DNA of 64,000 nt from Goekera deserti (GCF_010685995.1 NZ_JAAGWK010000025.1:62001-126000); one strand, 5' to 3'. Counted from the first letter of the stretch, positions 51,873 to 61,692 are shown. Notes: generated by a model from the sequence alone, not told the origin. Made by a program: numbers and translations.

Positions 51873-54248
51873 GTGCTCGACCTCGCTGCGCTCCCCGCGC
51901 TGCCCCGCACCGAGCGGGTGCAGGCGATCGACGGCTGGCTCGCCGGCCTGCTGGCCGACGCCCTGGCCGGCACGCCCCGGCCGCAGGGCCGCCGCGGGAC
52001 GGTGGCCGCCGACGAGGGCACCGGCATCGCCCTGGTCGCCGTCGGCAGCCTGGGTCGCCGGGAACCCGCCCCGCTGGGCGACCTGGACCTGGTGCTGGTG
52101 CACGACGGCCGGCCGGAGATCGCCGCCCTGGCCGACGCGCTCTGGTACCCGATCTGGGACGCCGGGGTGCGGCTGGACCACTCGGTGCGGCAGGTGTCCG
52201 AGGCCGTCGCCGTCGCCGGGTCAGACGTGAAGGCCGGGCTGGGGCTGCTCGACGCCCGGCACGTGGCCGGGGACCCGGTGCTCGCCGCGACCCTGCGCTC
52301 GGCGGCGCTGGCCAGCTGGCGCCAGTCGGCGTCCCGGCTGCTGCCGGAGCTGCGCGACATCCGCCGGGAGCGGGCCCGGCAGGTGGGCGAGCTGGGCTTC
52401 CTGCTGGAGCCCGACCTCAAGGAGGCCTACGGCGGGCTGCGCGAGGGCCAGGTGCTGCGGGCGCTGTCCGCCGCGCAGGTCGCCGACGAGCCCGCGGCGG
52501 ACGCCGGTGAGGCCTACGCCTTCCTGCTCGACGTGCGCGACCAGCTGCGCCGGCTGTCCGGGCGCCCCTCGGACGTGCTCGTCCGCCAGGAGCAGGCCCG
52601 GGTCGCCGACGCCCTCGGCCTGCCCGACGACGACGCGCTGATCCGGCAGGTGAGCCTGGCCGGACGCCGGCTCGCCTTCGTCGCCGACGAGACGTGGCGG
52701 CGGGCGGAGTCGGCCATCGTGCGCCGGCCGCGGGCCCGCTACCGGCGGGTGCGGCGCGAACCGCTCGCCGAGGGCGTGGTGCGCCAGGGCGACGAGGTCG
52801 TGCTCGCCCGGGACGCCCGCCCGGCGGTCGACCCGGGGCTGGTGCTGCGCGGTGCGGCGGCCGCCGCCCGGGCGGACCTGCTGCTGTCGCCCTACACGCT
52901 CAAGGTGCTCGCCGCGCACGCCCCGCAGCTGCCCGAGCCGTGGCCGCCGGAGGTGCGCTGGTCGCTGCTGCGGCTGCTGGCCAGCGGCCGGTCCGCGGTC
53001 GCGGTGATCGAGCAGCTGGACCAGGAGGGGCTGCTGTCCCGCATGCTCCCGGAGTGGGACCGGGTGCGGTCGCTGCCGCAGCGGCACCCGTGGCACCGGT
53101 TCACCGTCGACCGGCACCTGGTGGAGGCCGCGGCCGCCGCGGCCGAGCTCACCCGGGACGTCGACCGGCCCGACCTGCTGCTGGTCGGCGCGCTGCTGCA
53201 CGACATCGGCAAGGGCTGGCCGGGCGACCACACCGACGTCGGTGTGGTGGTGATCGAGGAGATGGCCGTCCGGATGGGCTTCGCGCCACCGGACGTCGCC
53301 ACGCTGGTGGCGATGGTGCGGCACCACCTGCTGCTGCCCGACATCGCCACCCACCGGGACCTGGACGACCCGGCGACGATCGAGGGCGTGGTCTCGGCGA
53401 TCGGGGCCGACCCCGCCCTGCTGCAGCTGCTGCACGCCCTGGCCCAGGCCGACGGCGCCGCCACCAGCTCCTCGGCCTGGTCGCCGTGGAAGGCGCACCT
53501 GGTCGCCGCGCTGGTCGGCCGGGTGCAGGCCCGCCTGGGTGCCGCCGCGGCACCGGACCCCGTGCTGGAGCCGACCACGCCCCAGGTCACCGCCCGCGCC
53601 CCGGGCTCCGACGGCACCGCGGTCCAGCTGACCGTCGGTGTCGAGGACGTCGCCGACGGCCAGCAGGTCAGCATCGGCGCACCGGACCGGCCCGGGCTGC
53701 TCAGCATCTGCGCCGGGGTCCTGGCGCTCAACCAGCTGGACGTGCGCGCGGCCAAGGTCACCGTGGACGGCGGCGGCGCGGTGCTGGTCTTCGCCGTCCG
53801 GCCACGGTTCGGCCGGGCGCCGGTGCCGGAGATCCTGGCCGACGGCCTGCGGGCCGCGCTGGAGGGCACGCTGCCGCTGGCCGAGCGGCTGCGCCAGCGC
53901 GAGGCCGACTACCGGCAGGACGCTGTCCGGTCCGCGCCGCCCCGGATCTCCTGGCACGACACCGAGGCCACCGGCGTGGCCGCCAGCCGGGTGGAACTGC
54001 GCGCCGGGGACCGGGCGGGGCTGCTGTACCGGCTCACCGCCGCCCTGGCCGACACCGGGCTGGACGTCGTCTCGGCGCACGTGGAGACCCTGGGTGCCGA
54101 CGCGGTCGACTCCTTCTACGTCGCCGACCCCACCGGCACGCCGATCGACGCCGGGCAGCGCGCCCGGGCCGAGGCCGTGCTGGTGGCCGCCGCCCGGGGC
54201 GAGGCACCCGACCCCACCGACCTCGGCGCGGCGCACGCCCGGCGCTGA
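51873..54248 (+). CDS. glnD: PII nucleotidyltransferase/adenylyl-removing enzyme GlnD
   Basis: GlnD modifies and demodifies PII according to nitrogen status. In actinobacteria it adenylylates rather than uridylylates. The 791-residue enzyme has a nucleotidyltransferase domain with GSLGRREPAPLGDLDLVLV (about residue 55-75), a helical linker and an HD domain whose HD pair is H443-D444 in ALLHDIGKGWPGDH. Two C-terminal ACT domains bind glutamine: DRPGLLSICAGVLALNQLDV and DRAGLLYRLTAALADTGLDV. GTG at 51873 follows GGAGGGA; the open frame reaches 51753 but lacks a comparable site. Confidence 0.93.
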   Translation: MLDLAALPALPRTERVQAIDGWLAGLLADALAGTPRPQGRRGTVAADEGTGIALVAVGSLGRREPAPLGDLDLVLVHDGRPEIAALADALWYPIWDAGVRLDHSVRQVSEAVAVAGSDVKAGLGLLDARHVAGDPVLAATLRSAALASWRQSASRLLPELRDIRRERARQVGELGFLLEPDLKEAYGGLREGQVLRALSAAQVADEPAADAGEAYAFLLDVRDQLRRLSGRPSDVLVRQEQARVADALGLPDDDALIRQVSLAGRRLAFVADETWRRAESAIVRRPRARYRRVRREPLAEGVVRQGDEVVLARDARPAVDPGLVLRGAAAAARADLLLSPYTLKVLAAHAPQLPEPWPPEVRWSLLRLLASGRSAVAVIEQLDQEGLLSRMLPEWDRVRSLPQRHPWHRFTVDRHLVEAAAAAAELTRDVDRPDLLLVGALLHDIGKGWPGDHTDVGVVVIEEMAVRMGFAPPDVATLVAMVRHHLLLPDIATHRDLDDPATIEGVVSAIGADPALLQLLHALAQADGAATSSSAWSPWKAHLVAALVGRVQARLGAAAAPDPVLEPTTPQVTARAPGSDGTAVQLTVGVEDVADGQQVSIGAPDRPGLLSICAGVLALNQLDVRAAKVTVDGGGAVLVFAVRPRFGRAPVPEILADGLRAALEGTLPLAERLRQREADYRQDAVRSAPPRISWHDTEATGVAASRVELRAGDRAGLLYRLTAALADTGLDVVSAHVETLGADAVDSFYVADPTGTPIDAGQRARAEAVLVAAARGEAPDPTDLGAAHARR

Positions 54249-54316
54249 CCACCCGCGCTCCGCCGGTGGGAGCCCGCGCGGCCCCGCGCCACTGGGAGCC
54301 GAGCGGTCGTCCTCGT

Positions 54317-54322
54317 TACCCT
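54317..54322 (+). promoter_or_regulatory. Candidate -10 box for ffh
   Basis: TACCCT in the glnD-ffh gap, about 104 bases before the ffh GTG. The 177-base gap holds no gene. Confidence 0.35.
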
Positions 54323-54425
54323 GGGGCGAGGTGGCGCGAGAGCCCTGGTGCGCCGGGGCCGCCTGAGCCGAGCAGCTGGTCCCGACGACCAGCGGGCGAG
54401 CGCCCGACAGCCCAGAGGACGTGTT

Positions 54426-56024
54426 GTGTTCGAGACCCTCTCCGACCGGTTGGACAAGGTCTTCACCGGCCTGCGCGGCAAGGGCCGGCTGTCGGCGGCC
54501 GACGTCGACGCGACCGCACGCGAGATCCGGATCGCCCTGCTCGAGGCGGACGTGGCCCTGCCCGTGGTCCGCTCGTTCATCGCCTCGGTCAAGGAGCGCG
54601 CGCAGGGCGCCGAGGTCTCGCAGGCGCTGAACCCCGCGCAGCAGATGATCAAGATCGTCAACGACGAGCTGGTCGACATCCTGGGCGGGGAGACCCGGCG
54701 CATCCGCTTCGCCAAGCAGTCGCCGACGGTGATCATGCTCGCCGGTCTGCAGGGCGCCGGGAAGACGACGCTGGCCGGCAAGCTGGGCCGCTGGCTCAAG
54801 GCCCAGGGGCACACGCCGCTGCTGGTCGCATGTGACCTCCAGCGGCCGAACGCCGTCAACCAGCTGGCGATCGTGGCCGGCCAGGCCGGCGTCGACGTCT
54901 ACGCGCCCCAGCCCGGCAACGGCGTCGGCGACCCGATCCAGGTGGCCGCCGACTCGATCGAGCACGCCCGCCGCACCATGCACGACGTCGTGGTCGTCGA
55001 CACCGCCGGCCGGCTGGGCATCGACGCCGAGCTGATGGCCCAGGCCGCCGGCATCCGGGACGCCGTCCGGCCCGACGAGACGCTGTTCGTGGTCGACGCG
55101 ATGATCGGCCAGGACGCCGTCACCACGGCCAACGCCTTCGCCGAGGGCGTCGGCTTCACCGGCGTCGTGCTGACCAAGCTGGACGGCGACGCCCGCGGTG
55201 GCGCCGCGCTGTCGGTGCGCTACGTGACCGGCCAGCCGATCATGTTCGCCTCGACCGGTGAGAAGCTCGTCGACTTCGACGTCTTCCACCCCGAGCGGAT
55301 GGCCTCGCGCATCCTCGGCATGGGCGACGTCCTCACGCTCATCGAGCAGGCCGAGCAGGCGTTCGACGCCGACCAGGCCGAGGCGATGGCCGGCAAGCTC
55401 GCCTCCCGGGAGGGCTTCACGCTCGAGGACTTCCTCGAGCAGATGATGGCGATCCGCAAGATGGGCCCGCTGGCCAACCTGCTCGGCATGCTGCCCGGCG
55501 CCGGGCAGATGAAGGAGCAGCTCAAGCAGGTCGACGAGCGCGACCTGGACCGCACCGCGGCCATCATCCGGTCGATGACGCCGGCCGAGCGGATCACGCC
55601 GAAGATCATCAACGCCTCGCGCAAGGTCCGCATCGCCAACGGCTGCGGCATGAGCGTCACCGACGTCAACCAGCTGCTGGAGCGCTTCGCCCAGGCCCAG
55701 AAGATGATGGGCCAGATGGCCGGCAGCATGGGCATGCCCGGCATGGGGCCGATGTCGAAGAAGCAGCGTGGCCGGCAGAACCAGGTGCCGGCGCGCAAGA
55801 AGGGCAAGAAGGGCAAGCCGGTGCGCCGCACCATCGGCGCCGGGGGCGGCCCGGGTGCCGCCGGGGCGCTGCCCGCCGGCCGTCCCGGTGGCATGCCGTC
55901 GCTGCCGCCGGGTGCCCTGCCGCCGGGTGCCATGCCCAGCCTGCCGCCGGGGCAGCAGCTGCCCGACCTGACCAAGCTGCGCTTCGACGCACCCGACAGC
56001 GGGCCCGAGCGTCGCGGCCGGTGA
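54426..56024 (+). CDS. ffh: Signal recognition particle protein Ffh
   Basis: Ffh binds 4.5S RNA and signal sequences and delivers nascent chains to FtsY. The 532-residue protein starts FETLSDRLDKVFTGLRGKG (N domain). It has the G domain with GLQGAGKTTLAGKLG (about 107), VDTAGRLGIDAELM and TKLDGDARGGAALS, then the Met-rich M domain with KMMGQMAGSMGMPGMGPMSK. A Lys-rich and Pro/Gly-rich tail (about 460-532) extends it beyond the E. coli length. GTG at 54426 has AGAGGA upstream. Its stop overlaps the amidohydrolase GTG. I see no 4.5S RNA gene nearby. Confidence 0.96.
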   Translation: MFETLSDRLDKVFTGLRGKGRLSAADVDATAREIRIALLEADVALPVVRSFIASVKERAQGAEVSQALNPAQQMIKIVNDELVDILGGETRRIRFAKQSPTVIMLAGLQGAGKTTLAGKLGRWLKAQGHTPLLVACDLQRPNAVNQLAIVAGQAGVDVYAPQPGNGVGDPIQVAADSIEHARRTMHDVVVVDTAGRLGIDAELMAQAAGIRDAVRPDETLFVVDAMIGQDAVTTANAFAEGVGFTGVVLTKLDGDARGGAALSVRYVTGQPIMFASTGEKLVDFDVFHPERMASRILGMGDVLTLIEQAEQAFDADQAEAMAGKLASREGFTLEDFLEQMMAIRKMGPLANLLGMLPGAGQMKEQLKQVDERDLDRTAAIIRSMTPAERITPKIINASRKVRIANGCGMSVTDVNQLLERFAQAQKMMGQMAGSMGMPGMGPMSKKQRGRQNQVPARKKGKKGKPVRRTIGAGGGPGAAGALPAGRPGGMPSLPPGALPPGAMPSLPPGQQLPDLTKLRFDAPDSGPERRGR

Positions 56025-57133
56025 CCACCTCCCCGGCGCGGGCCGGCCGGCAGCTGCCCGACCTGCACCTGAGCGGGGTGCTGCTGCCCGCCGGTGAGCA
56101 CCGGGACGTCTGGGTGCGGCACGGGCGGATCACCTTCGAGCCGGTGCCCGGCGCCGAGACGGTGAGCCGCGGCGGCTGGCTGCTGCCCGGGCTGGTCGAC
56201 GCGCACTGCCACGTGGGCATCGCCCGGGGCGGCGGCCCGGCCGAGGGGCTGGCGCAGCTGCGCGAGCAGGCACTGGCCGAGCGGGCCGCCGGCGTGCTGG
56301 CCCTGCGCGACTGCGGGTCCCCGGTGGACACCCGCGAGCTCGACGAGCACCCCGACCTGCCCCGCATCGTCCGGGCCGGCCGGCACATCGCCCGGCACCG
56401 CCGCTACCTGCCCGGCCTGGCCGTGGAGGTCGAGCCGGACGAGCTGGTCGCCGGGGTGCGCGCCCAGGCCCGCGCCGGTGACGGCTGGGTGAAGCTGGTG
56501 GGGGACTGGATCGACCGGGAGGCCGGTGACCTGGGGCCGCTCTGGACCCGCGAGGTGCTCACCGACGCCGTCGCCGCGGCCCACGCCGAGGGTGCCCGGG
56601 TCACCGCGCACACCTTCGGCACCGACGCGCTGCCCGATCTCATCGACGCCGGCATCGACTGCATCGAGCACGGCACCGGCCTGACCGAGGACCTGGTGGC
56701 CCGGATGGCGGCCCGGGGCACCGCCGTCGTGCCGACGCTGGTCAACGTGGAGAACTTCCCCGGCTTCGCCTCCGCCGGGGAGAAGAGGTTCCCGGCGTAC
56801 GCCTCCACGATGCGGCGGCTGTACGCCGGCTCCGGGGCGGTGGTGCGGGCGGCCTTCGAGGCCGGGGTCCCGGTGTTCGCCGGCACCGACGCCGGCGGCG
56901 GCATCGACCACGGGGTCGTGGCCGACGAGGTCCGGGCGCTGCACGCGGCCGGCCTGCCGGCGGAGGCCGCCGTCGCGGCGGCGTCCTGGGCGGCGCGCAC
57001 CTGGCTGGGGCTGTCGGTGATCGAGGAGGGCGCACCGGCCGACCTGGTCGTCTACGCCGCCGACCCGCGCGCCGACCTGGACACCCTGCGGCGCCCGCAG
57101 CGCACCGTGCTCCGCGGCGCCGTCGTCGGCTGA
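56021..57133 (+). CDS. Amidohydrolase family protein
   Basis: This 370-residue metal-dependent hydrolase follows the amidohydrolase TIM-barrel plan. LLPGLVDAHCHVGI carries the H-x-H metal pair, GDGWVKLVGDWI may hold the carbamylated-lysine position, VTAHTFGTDALP and IDCIEHGTGL supply further His ligands, and VFAGTDAGGGIDHG the catalytic Asp. The C-terminal composite domain ends in GAPADLVVYAADP. The substrate is not evident; imidazolonepropionase-like or prolidase-like activities are common in this group. It is coupled to ffh by a GTGA overlap, the same order as in mycobacteria. Confidence 0.87.
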   Translation: MTTSPARAGRQLPDLHLSGVLLPAGEHRDVWVRHGRITFEPVPGAETVSRGGWLLPGLVDAHCHVGIARGGGPAEGLAQLREQALAERAAGVLALRDCGSPVDTRELDEHPDLPRIVRAGRHIARHRRYLPGLAVEVEPDELVAGVRAQARAGDGWVKLVGDWIDREAGDLGPLWTREVLTDAVAAAHAEGARVTAHTFGTDALPDLIDAGIDCIEHGTGLTEDLVARMAARGTAVVPTLVNVENFPGFASAGEKRFPAYASTMRRLYAGSGAVVRAAFEAGVPVFAGTDAGGGIDHGVVADEVRALHAAGLPAEAAVAAASWAARTWLGLSVIEEGAPADLVVYAADPRADLDTLRRPQRTVLRGAVVG

Positions 57134-57226
57134 GCGGTGCGTGCCGCGGACCGGTGACGCGGCGGCCCGGACCCGGCAGGATGACCGTCGCCACCGGCCC
57201 CACCCCTGACGACAGGAGACACCGAC

Positions 57227-57973
57227 GTGCACAGCGAGCTCTTCGCCCCCGCGTTCGCCGAGAACCCGCAGCCCGGCATCCAGAAGCAGGGCGGGAAGAT
57301 GGTCCGGGTCGGCCTGGCCGGCGAGGTCATGGCGCGGGCGGGCTCCATGGTCGCCTACCAGGGGCAGCTCGAGTTCGAGGCGCTCGGCTCCGGCGGGATC
57401 GGCCGCTTCCTCAAGCAGGCGCTGACCGGGGAGGGCGTGCCGCTGATGAAGGTCCGCGGCCACGGCGACCTGTTCCTGGCCGACGCCGCCCAGGACGTGC
57501 ACCTGGTCGACCTCGACGGCAGCGACGGCCTGACCATCAACGGCGCCAACGTGCTCGCCTTCGAGCCCACCCTGTCCTACGACATCCGCCGCGTGCAGGG
57601 CGCCGGTGGGGCCGGGAACGCCGGGCTGTTCAACTGCGTCTTCACCGGCCGGGGCCGGATCGCGATCACCACCAAGGGCCAGCCGGTGGTGCTGAACGTC
57701 GACCAGCCCACCTACGCCGACCCGCAGGCCGCCGTCGCCTGGTCCAGCAGCCTGCAGACCGGCCTGCAGTCCAACGACTCCTTCGGCCTGGGCACGCTGC
57801 TCGGCCGCAGCACCGGCGAGCGGTTCACGCTCTCCTTCCACGGCCGGGGCTTCGTCGTCGTCCAGGCGTCGGAGGAGCCGCCGGTCAGTGCCGTGGGCGG
57901 CAGCGGGTCCGGTGAGCAGTCGGGTCAGAGCGGCCTCGGCGGGGCCCTGGGCAACCTCCTCGGCGGCCGCTGA
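57227..57973 (+). CDS. AIM24 family protein
   Basis: The 248-residue product belongs to the AIM24 family (TRAP-like beta-barrel). AIM24 in yeast is a mitochondrial membrane-associated protein, while bacterial members have no settled role. Typical segments are KMVRVGLAGEVMARAGSMVA, GEGVPLMKVRGHGDLFLADA, DGLTINGANVLAFEP and FTLSFHGRGFVVVQ. There is no signal peptide. The C-terminal 35 residues are Gly/Ser-rich. GTG at 57227 follows ACAGGAGAC. A palindromic terminator lies 14 bases after the stop. Confidence 0.87.
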   Translation: MHSELFAPAFAENPQPGIQKQGGKMVRVGLAGEVMARAGSMVAYQGQLEFEALGSGGIGRFLKQALTGEGVPLMKVRGHGDLFLADAAQDVHLVDLDGSDGLTINGANVLAFEPTLSYDIRRVQGAGGAGNAGLFNCVFTGRGRIAITTKGQPVVLNVDQPTYADPQAAVAWSSSLQTGLQSNDSFGLGTLLGRSTGERFTLSFHGRGFVVVQASEEPPVSAVGGSGSGEQSGQSGLGGALGNLLGGR

Positions 57974-57986
57974 CCCGCGCGGCCAG

Positions 57987-58011
57987 CGGTGATCAGCTCA
58001 GCTGATCACCG
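57987..58011 (+). terminator. Palindromic terminator after the AIM24 gene
   Basis: Perfect 11-base arms CGGTGATCAGC (57987-57997) and GCTGATCACCG (58001-58011) enclose the loop TCA. It is less GC-rich than the other terminators. Confidence 0.7.
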
Positions 58012-58119
58012 TCCCGCCGGGCTCACCAGCGTTGACGAGCCCGGCCGGACGGTGCTGAGCTCGGACGTCCGTCGACGTCGGCCGGGAAACCCGCTGGCCC
58101 GCACGCGCACCGGTGGGTC

Positions 58120-58125
58120 GACAAT
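58120..58125 (+). promoter_or_regulatory. Candidate -10 box of a leaderless proS transcript
   Basis: GACAAT lies 6 bases before the GTG at 58132; no ribosome-binding site is present. This supports the GTG over the ATG at 58144. Confidence 0.4.
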
Positions 58126-58131
58126 GACCCC

Positions 58132-59880
58132 GTGCTGTTGCGGATGTCGACCCTGTTCCTGCGGACCCTGCGCGACGACCCGGCCGACGCCGAGGTCCCG
58201 AGCCACCGCCTGCTCGCCCGCGGTGGCTACATCCGCCGCGCCGCCCCCGGCGGGTTCACCTGGCTGCCGCTGGGCTGGCGGGTGTTCCGAAACGTGGAGC
58301 GCGTCGTCCGCGAGGAGATGGACGCGATGGGCGCGCAGGAGGTGCACTTCCCGGCGCTGCTGCCGCGGGAGCCCTACGAGGCGACCGGCCGCTGGACCGA
58401 GTACGGGCCGAACATCTTCCGGCTGCAGGACAGGCGCGGCAACGACTTCCTCCTCGCGCCCACGCACGAGGAGATGTTCACCCTGCTGGTCAAGGACCTG
58501 TACGGCTCCTACAAGGACCTGCCGCTGTCGATCTACCAGATCCAGACCAAGTACCGGGACGAGGCACGGCCCCGGGCGGGGCTGTTCCGCGGCCGTGAGT
58601 TCACCATGAAGGACAGCTACTCCTTCGACGTCGACGACGCCGGGCAGGAGCGCTCCTACCAGGCGCACCGGGACGCCTACGAGCGGATCTTCGCCCGCCT
58701 CGGGCTGGAGTACGTGATCGTGGCGGCCACGTCCGGGGCGATGGGCGGGTCGCGCAGCGAGGAGTTCCTCACCCCGCTGGCGATCGGGGAGGACACCTTC
58801 GTCCGCTCACCCGGCGGGTACGCCGCCAACGTGGAGGCCGTGACCACCGTCGTGCCCGAGTCGATCCCGTTCGAGGGGCTGGCCGAGGCACACGTCGAGG
58901 ACACCCCCGACACCCCGACCATCGACACCCTGGTCACCGTGGCGAACGAGCGCTTCCCGGACGCCGGGTACACCGCCGCCTCGACCCTGAAGAACGTCGT
59001 GGTCACCTTGGTCCACCCCGACGGACGGCGCGAGCCCCTGGTGATCGGGCTGCCCGGCGACCGCGAGGTGGACGCCAAGCGGCTGGAGGCGCAGGTGTCC
59101 CCGGCCGAGATCGAGCCCTTCACCGACTTCGCCGCCCACCCCGACCTGGTCAAGGGCTACATCGGCCCGCAGGTGCTCGGCACCCAGGGCAAGGCAGGCA
59201 TCCGCTACCTGGTCGACCCCCGCGTCGTGCCCGGCTCGCGGTGGATCACCGGCGCGAACGAGCCCGGCCGGCACGTCTTCGACCTCGTCGCCGGCCGTGA
59301 CTTCACCTGGGACGGCGTCGTCGAGGCCGCCGAGGTGCGCGCCGGTGACCCCGCGCCCGACGGCTCCGGCCCGCTGGAGCTCGCCCGCGGCGTCGAGATG
59401 GCGCACGTGTTCGCCCTGGGGCGGAAGTACGCCGAGGCACTGGACCTCAAGGTGCTCGACGAGAACGGCAAGCTCGTCACCGTCACCATGGGCTCCTACG
59501 GTGTCGGCGTCTCCCGGGCGGTCGCCGCGATCGCCGAGTCCCACCACGACGAGCTGGGCCTGGTCTGGCCGCGGGAGATCGCGCCCGCCGACGTGCACGT
59601 CGTGGCCACCGGCAAGGACGCCGCGGTGTTCGAGGCGGCACGGTCACTGGCCGACGAGCTGGTCGCGGCCGGGCTCACGGTGCTCTACGACGACCGGCCG
59701 AAGGTGTCCCCGGGCGTGAAGTTCAAGGACGCCGAACTGCTCGGCATGCCGACGATCGTGACGGTCGGCCGCGGGCTGGCCGAGGGCACCATCGAGCTGC
59801 GCGACCGGGCGACCGGCGAGCGCGAGGAGGTCCCGGTCGCCGACGGTGCCGCCCGCGTGCTGGCCGCCGTCCGCGGCTGA
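58132..59880 (+). CDS. proS: Proline--tRNA ligase
   Basis: ProRS attaches proline to tRNA-Pro and edits alanyl-tRNA-Pro. The 582-residue enzyme is the bacterial type, with an editing (INS, YbaK-like) insertion between class II motifs 2 and 3 (about 225-400). Motif 1 lies near [20 protein letters not shown], motif 2 in [20 protein letters not shown] and motif 3 in [18 protein letters not shown]. The anticodon-binding domain closes the protein. GTG 58132 is preferred because a GACAAT box lies 6 bases before it; ATG 58144 is the alternative. Confidence 0.96.
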   Translation: MLLRMSTLFLRTLRDDPADAEVPSHRLLARGGYIRRAAPGGFTWLPLGWRVFRNVERVVREEMDAMGAQEVHFPALLPREPYEATGRWTEYGPNIFRLQDRRGNDFLLAPTHEEMFTLLVKDLYGSYKDLPLSIYQIQTKYRDEARPRAGLFRGREFTMKDSYSFDVDDAGQERSYQAHRDAYERIFARLGLEYVIVAATSGAMGGSRSEEFLTPLAIGEDTFVRSPGGYAANVEAVTTVVPESIPFEGLAEAHVEDTPDTPTIDTLVTVANERFPDAGYTAASTLKNVVVTLVHPDGRREPLVIGLPGDREVDAKRLEAQVSPAEIEPFTDFAAHPDLVKGYIGPQVLGTQGKAGIRYLVDPRVVPGSRWITGANEPGRHVFDLVAGRDFTWDGVVEAAEVRAGDPAPDGSGPLELARGVEMAHVFALGRKYAEALDLKVLDENGKLVTVTMGSYGVGVSRAVAAIAESHHDELGLVWPREIAPADVHVVATGKDAAVFEAARSLADELVAAGLTVLYDDRPKVSPGVKFKDAELLGMPTIVTVGRGLAEGTIELRDRATGEREEVPVADGAARVLAAVRG

Positions 59881-59882
59881 CC

Positions 59883-59904
59883 CGTCGCCGGTCAGCCGGC
59901 GACG
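59883..59904. terminator. Terminator between proS and the VOC gene
   Basis: CGTCGCCGG (59883-59891) and CCGGCGACG (59896-59904) form a perfect 9-bp hairpin with loop TCAG. It overlaps the last codons of the leftward VOC gene, so mainly proS would benefit. Confidence 0.65.
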
Positions 59905-60308
59905 AGCTCGACCTCGAAGCCGTCGGCGTCCTCCAGGTAGGCGGCCCGGTGCCCGGGTCCGCCGGCCCAGGGGTGCTGGTCGGGGTACAGCAGTCGCCAT
60001 CCGTGGGACGGCGCCTCGGCCACCAGGCCGTCGAGCCGGCCGGCCGGCACGTGGAAGGCCACGTGGTTCAGTCCGGGCGTCCGCCGCTCGTGCCGGTCGC
60101 CGGCCAGGGCGGGGGACTGCTCCACCACCACGTACACCCCGCCCAGCCGCCACGAACGCCCGTGCTCCCATGACTGGTGGAGGCTGCAGCCCAGCGCCGT
60201 CAGCAGCCAGCCCCAGGACCGGGTCGCTCGGCCGAGGTCCGGCACCCACAGCTCCAGATGGTGCAGCAGTCCCGCGCTGGCGGTGAGCGGTCCGTCGTCG
60301 TCTGGCAT
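59892..60308 (-). CDS. VOC (glyoxalase/dioxygenase) family protein
   Basis: This 138-residue protein has the paired beta-alpha-beta-beta-beta units of the vicinal oxygen chelate fold. Metal-ligand candidates are His in [11 protein letters not shown], the middle [10 protein letters not shown] and the Glu in [16 protein letters not shown]. This last is a typical extradiol-dioxygenase or glyoxalase-like end. No reaction can be assigned. The ATG at 60308 starts the conserved sequence; the open frame to 60476 would run through the rpsP leader. It is divergent from rpsP and convergent with proS. Confidence 0.82.
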   Translation of the reverse strand: MPDDDGPLTASAGLLHHLELWVPDLGRATRSWGWLLTALGCSLHQSWEHGRSWRLGGVYVVVEQSPALAGDRHERRTPGLNHVAFHVPAGRLDGLVAEAPSHGWRLLYPDQHPWAGGPGHRAAYLEDADGFEVELVAG

Positions 60309-60441
60309 GATGGTCAGTCGAACACGTCCGCGGGCGGCCCTCTCACCACCCCCGGCTCGTGTCCATCGCACCGCCCCGGCGTACCCCCACGCGTCCGTCC
60401 GGCGGGCACCCACACGTATCTCGAAAGGCACACCACACACC

Positions 60442-60912
60442 GTGGCCACCAAGATCAAGCTCATGCGCCTGGGCAAGATGCGCGCGCCGTACTACCGCAT
60501 CGTCGTCGCCGACGCGCGCACCAAGCGCGACGGCCGGTCGATCGAGACCATCGGCAAGTACCACCCCAAGGAGGACCCCTCCTTCATCGAGGTCGACACC
60601 GAGCGCGCCCAGTACTGGCTCGGCGTCGGCGCCCAGCCCACCGAGGCAGTCGCCGCCATCTTCCGGGTGACCGGTGACTGGCAGAAGTTCAAGGGCGAGG
60701 CCGCGCCGCCGCCCATGCGGGTCGCCGCGCCCAAGGCCGACAAGAAGGCCATCTACGAGGAGGCCGCCCGCGCCGCCATGGGCGAGCCGGCCGCCGACGC
60801 GACCACCCCGAAGAAGAAGGCGGCCCCCAAGGCCGATGCGCCGGCCGAGGCGCCCGCCGCCGCCGAGGCACCGGCTGCCGAGGCGCCCGCCGCCGCGACG
60901 CCCGCCGAGTAA
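60442..60912 (+). CDS. rpsP: 30S ribosomal protein S16
   Basis: S16 (156 residues) begins with [20 protein letters not shown] and continues through [19 protein letters not shown] to the family end near residue 90. The last 50 or so residues are an Ala/Lys/Pro-rich extension, common in actinobacterial S16. GTG at 60442 is placed at the conserved N-terminus. khpA begins three bases after the stop, followed by rimM and trmD, the classical operon order. The 133-base gap to the VOC gene must contain divergent promoters, but I find no convincing hexamers. Confidence 0.96.
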   Translation: MATKIKLMRLGKMRAPYYRIVVADARTKRDGRSIETIGKYHPKEDPSFIEVDTERAQYWLGVGAQPTEAVAAIFRVTGDWQKFKGEAAPPPMRVAAPKADKKAIYEEAARAAMGEPAADATTPKKKAAPKADAPAEAPAAAEAPAAEAPAAATPAE

Positions 60913-60915
60913 GAC

Positions 60916-61152
60916 GTGCTCGAAGAAGCGCTCGAGCACCTGGTCAAGGGCATCGTCGACAACCCCGACGACGTGACCGTGGACCTGGTCACCGGTCGCC
61001 GCGGCAAGACGCTCGAGGTCCGGGTCCACCCCGACGACCTCGGCAAGGTGATCGGCCGCAGCGGCCGCACCGCCAAGGCGCTGCGCCAGGTCATGACCGG
61101 TGTCGGTGGACGCGGCCTGCGGGTCGACGTCGTCGACACCGACGGGCGCTGA
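60916..61152 (+). CDS. khpA: RNA-binding KH domain protein KhpA
   Basis: KhpA (78 residues) is a single KH domain; the GxxG loop is in KVIGRSGRTAKALRQ. It forms an RNA chaperone with KhpB in Gram-positive bacteria, influencing cell growth and sRNA. The position between rpsP and rimM is conserved. GTG at 60916 lies three bases after the rpsP TAA. The stop TGA at 61150 overlaps an in-frame CTG relevant to rimM. Confidence 0.95.
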   Translation: MLEEALEHLVKGIVDNPDDVTVDLVTGRRGKTLEVRVHPDDLGKVIGRSGRTAKALRQVMTGVGGRGLRVDVVDTDGR

Positions 61153-61187
61153 GCACCGGCCCGTCCGGCACCGCTCCCCCGGACACC

Positions 61188-61688
61188 GTGGTGGTCGGCC
61201 GTATCGGCCGACCCCACGGGGTCCGCGGTCTGGTGACCGTCGACGTCCGCACCGACGACCCCGACCTCCGGTTCGCCCCGGGCTCGGTCCTGCTCACCGA
61301 CCCGCCGCAGCGCGGGCCGCTGACCGTCACCGACAAGCGCTGGCACAGCGGCACGCTGCTGCTGGGCATCGAGGGCGTGCACGACCGGGAGACCGCCGAG
61401 GCCGTGCGCAACACCCAGCTGCTGGTCGAGGTCGCCGACCTCCCGCCGCTGGAGGACCCCGACGTCTTCTACGACCACCAGCTGGTCGGCCTGTCCGCCC
61501 GGCTCACCGACGGGACACCGGTCGGGGTGGTCACCGCCGTCCGGCACGACGCCAACGAGCTGCTCGTGGTCGCCCGCGAGGAGGGCGGCGAGCTGCTGGT
61601 GCCCTTCGTGTCTGCGATCGTGCCCACGGTCGACCTGGCCGGCGGGTTCGTGGTCCTCGACCCGCCCGAGGGCCTGCTGGAGCTGTGA
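61188..61688 (+). CDS. rimM: Ribosome maturation factor RimM
   Basis: RimM binds S19 and aids 30S assembly. The 166-residue product opens VVVGRIGRPHGVRGLVTVDV and ends in a PRC-barrel domain with DLPPLEDPDVFYDHQLVGL and the terminal FVVLDPPEGLLEL. GTG 61188 gives the family N-terminus but has no ribosome-binding site. The same frame is open back to CTG 61149, which would overlap the khpA stop as CTGA and add STGPSGTAPPDT. That resembles the coupled overlaps elsewhere in the window, so an unusual CTG start is possible. Confidence 0.94.
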   Translation: MVVGRIGRPHGVRGLVTVDVRTDDPDLRFAPGSVLLTDPPQRGPLTVTDKRWHSGTLLLGIEGVHDRETAEAVRNTQLLVEVADLPPLEDPDVFYDHQLVGLSARLTDGTPVGVVTAVRHDANELLVVAREEGGELLVPFVSAIVPTVDLAGGFVVLDPPEGLLEL

Positions 61689-61692
61689 GCTC

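Noticed and set aside
54249-54425. 4.5S/SRP RNA gene near ffh
   Set aside because: No GGAA-tetraloop hairpin of the SRP type was found in the gap or nearby intergenic regions.
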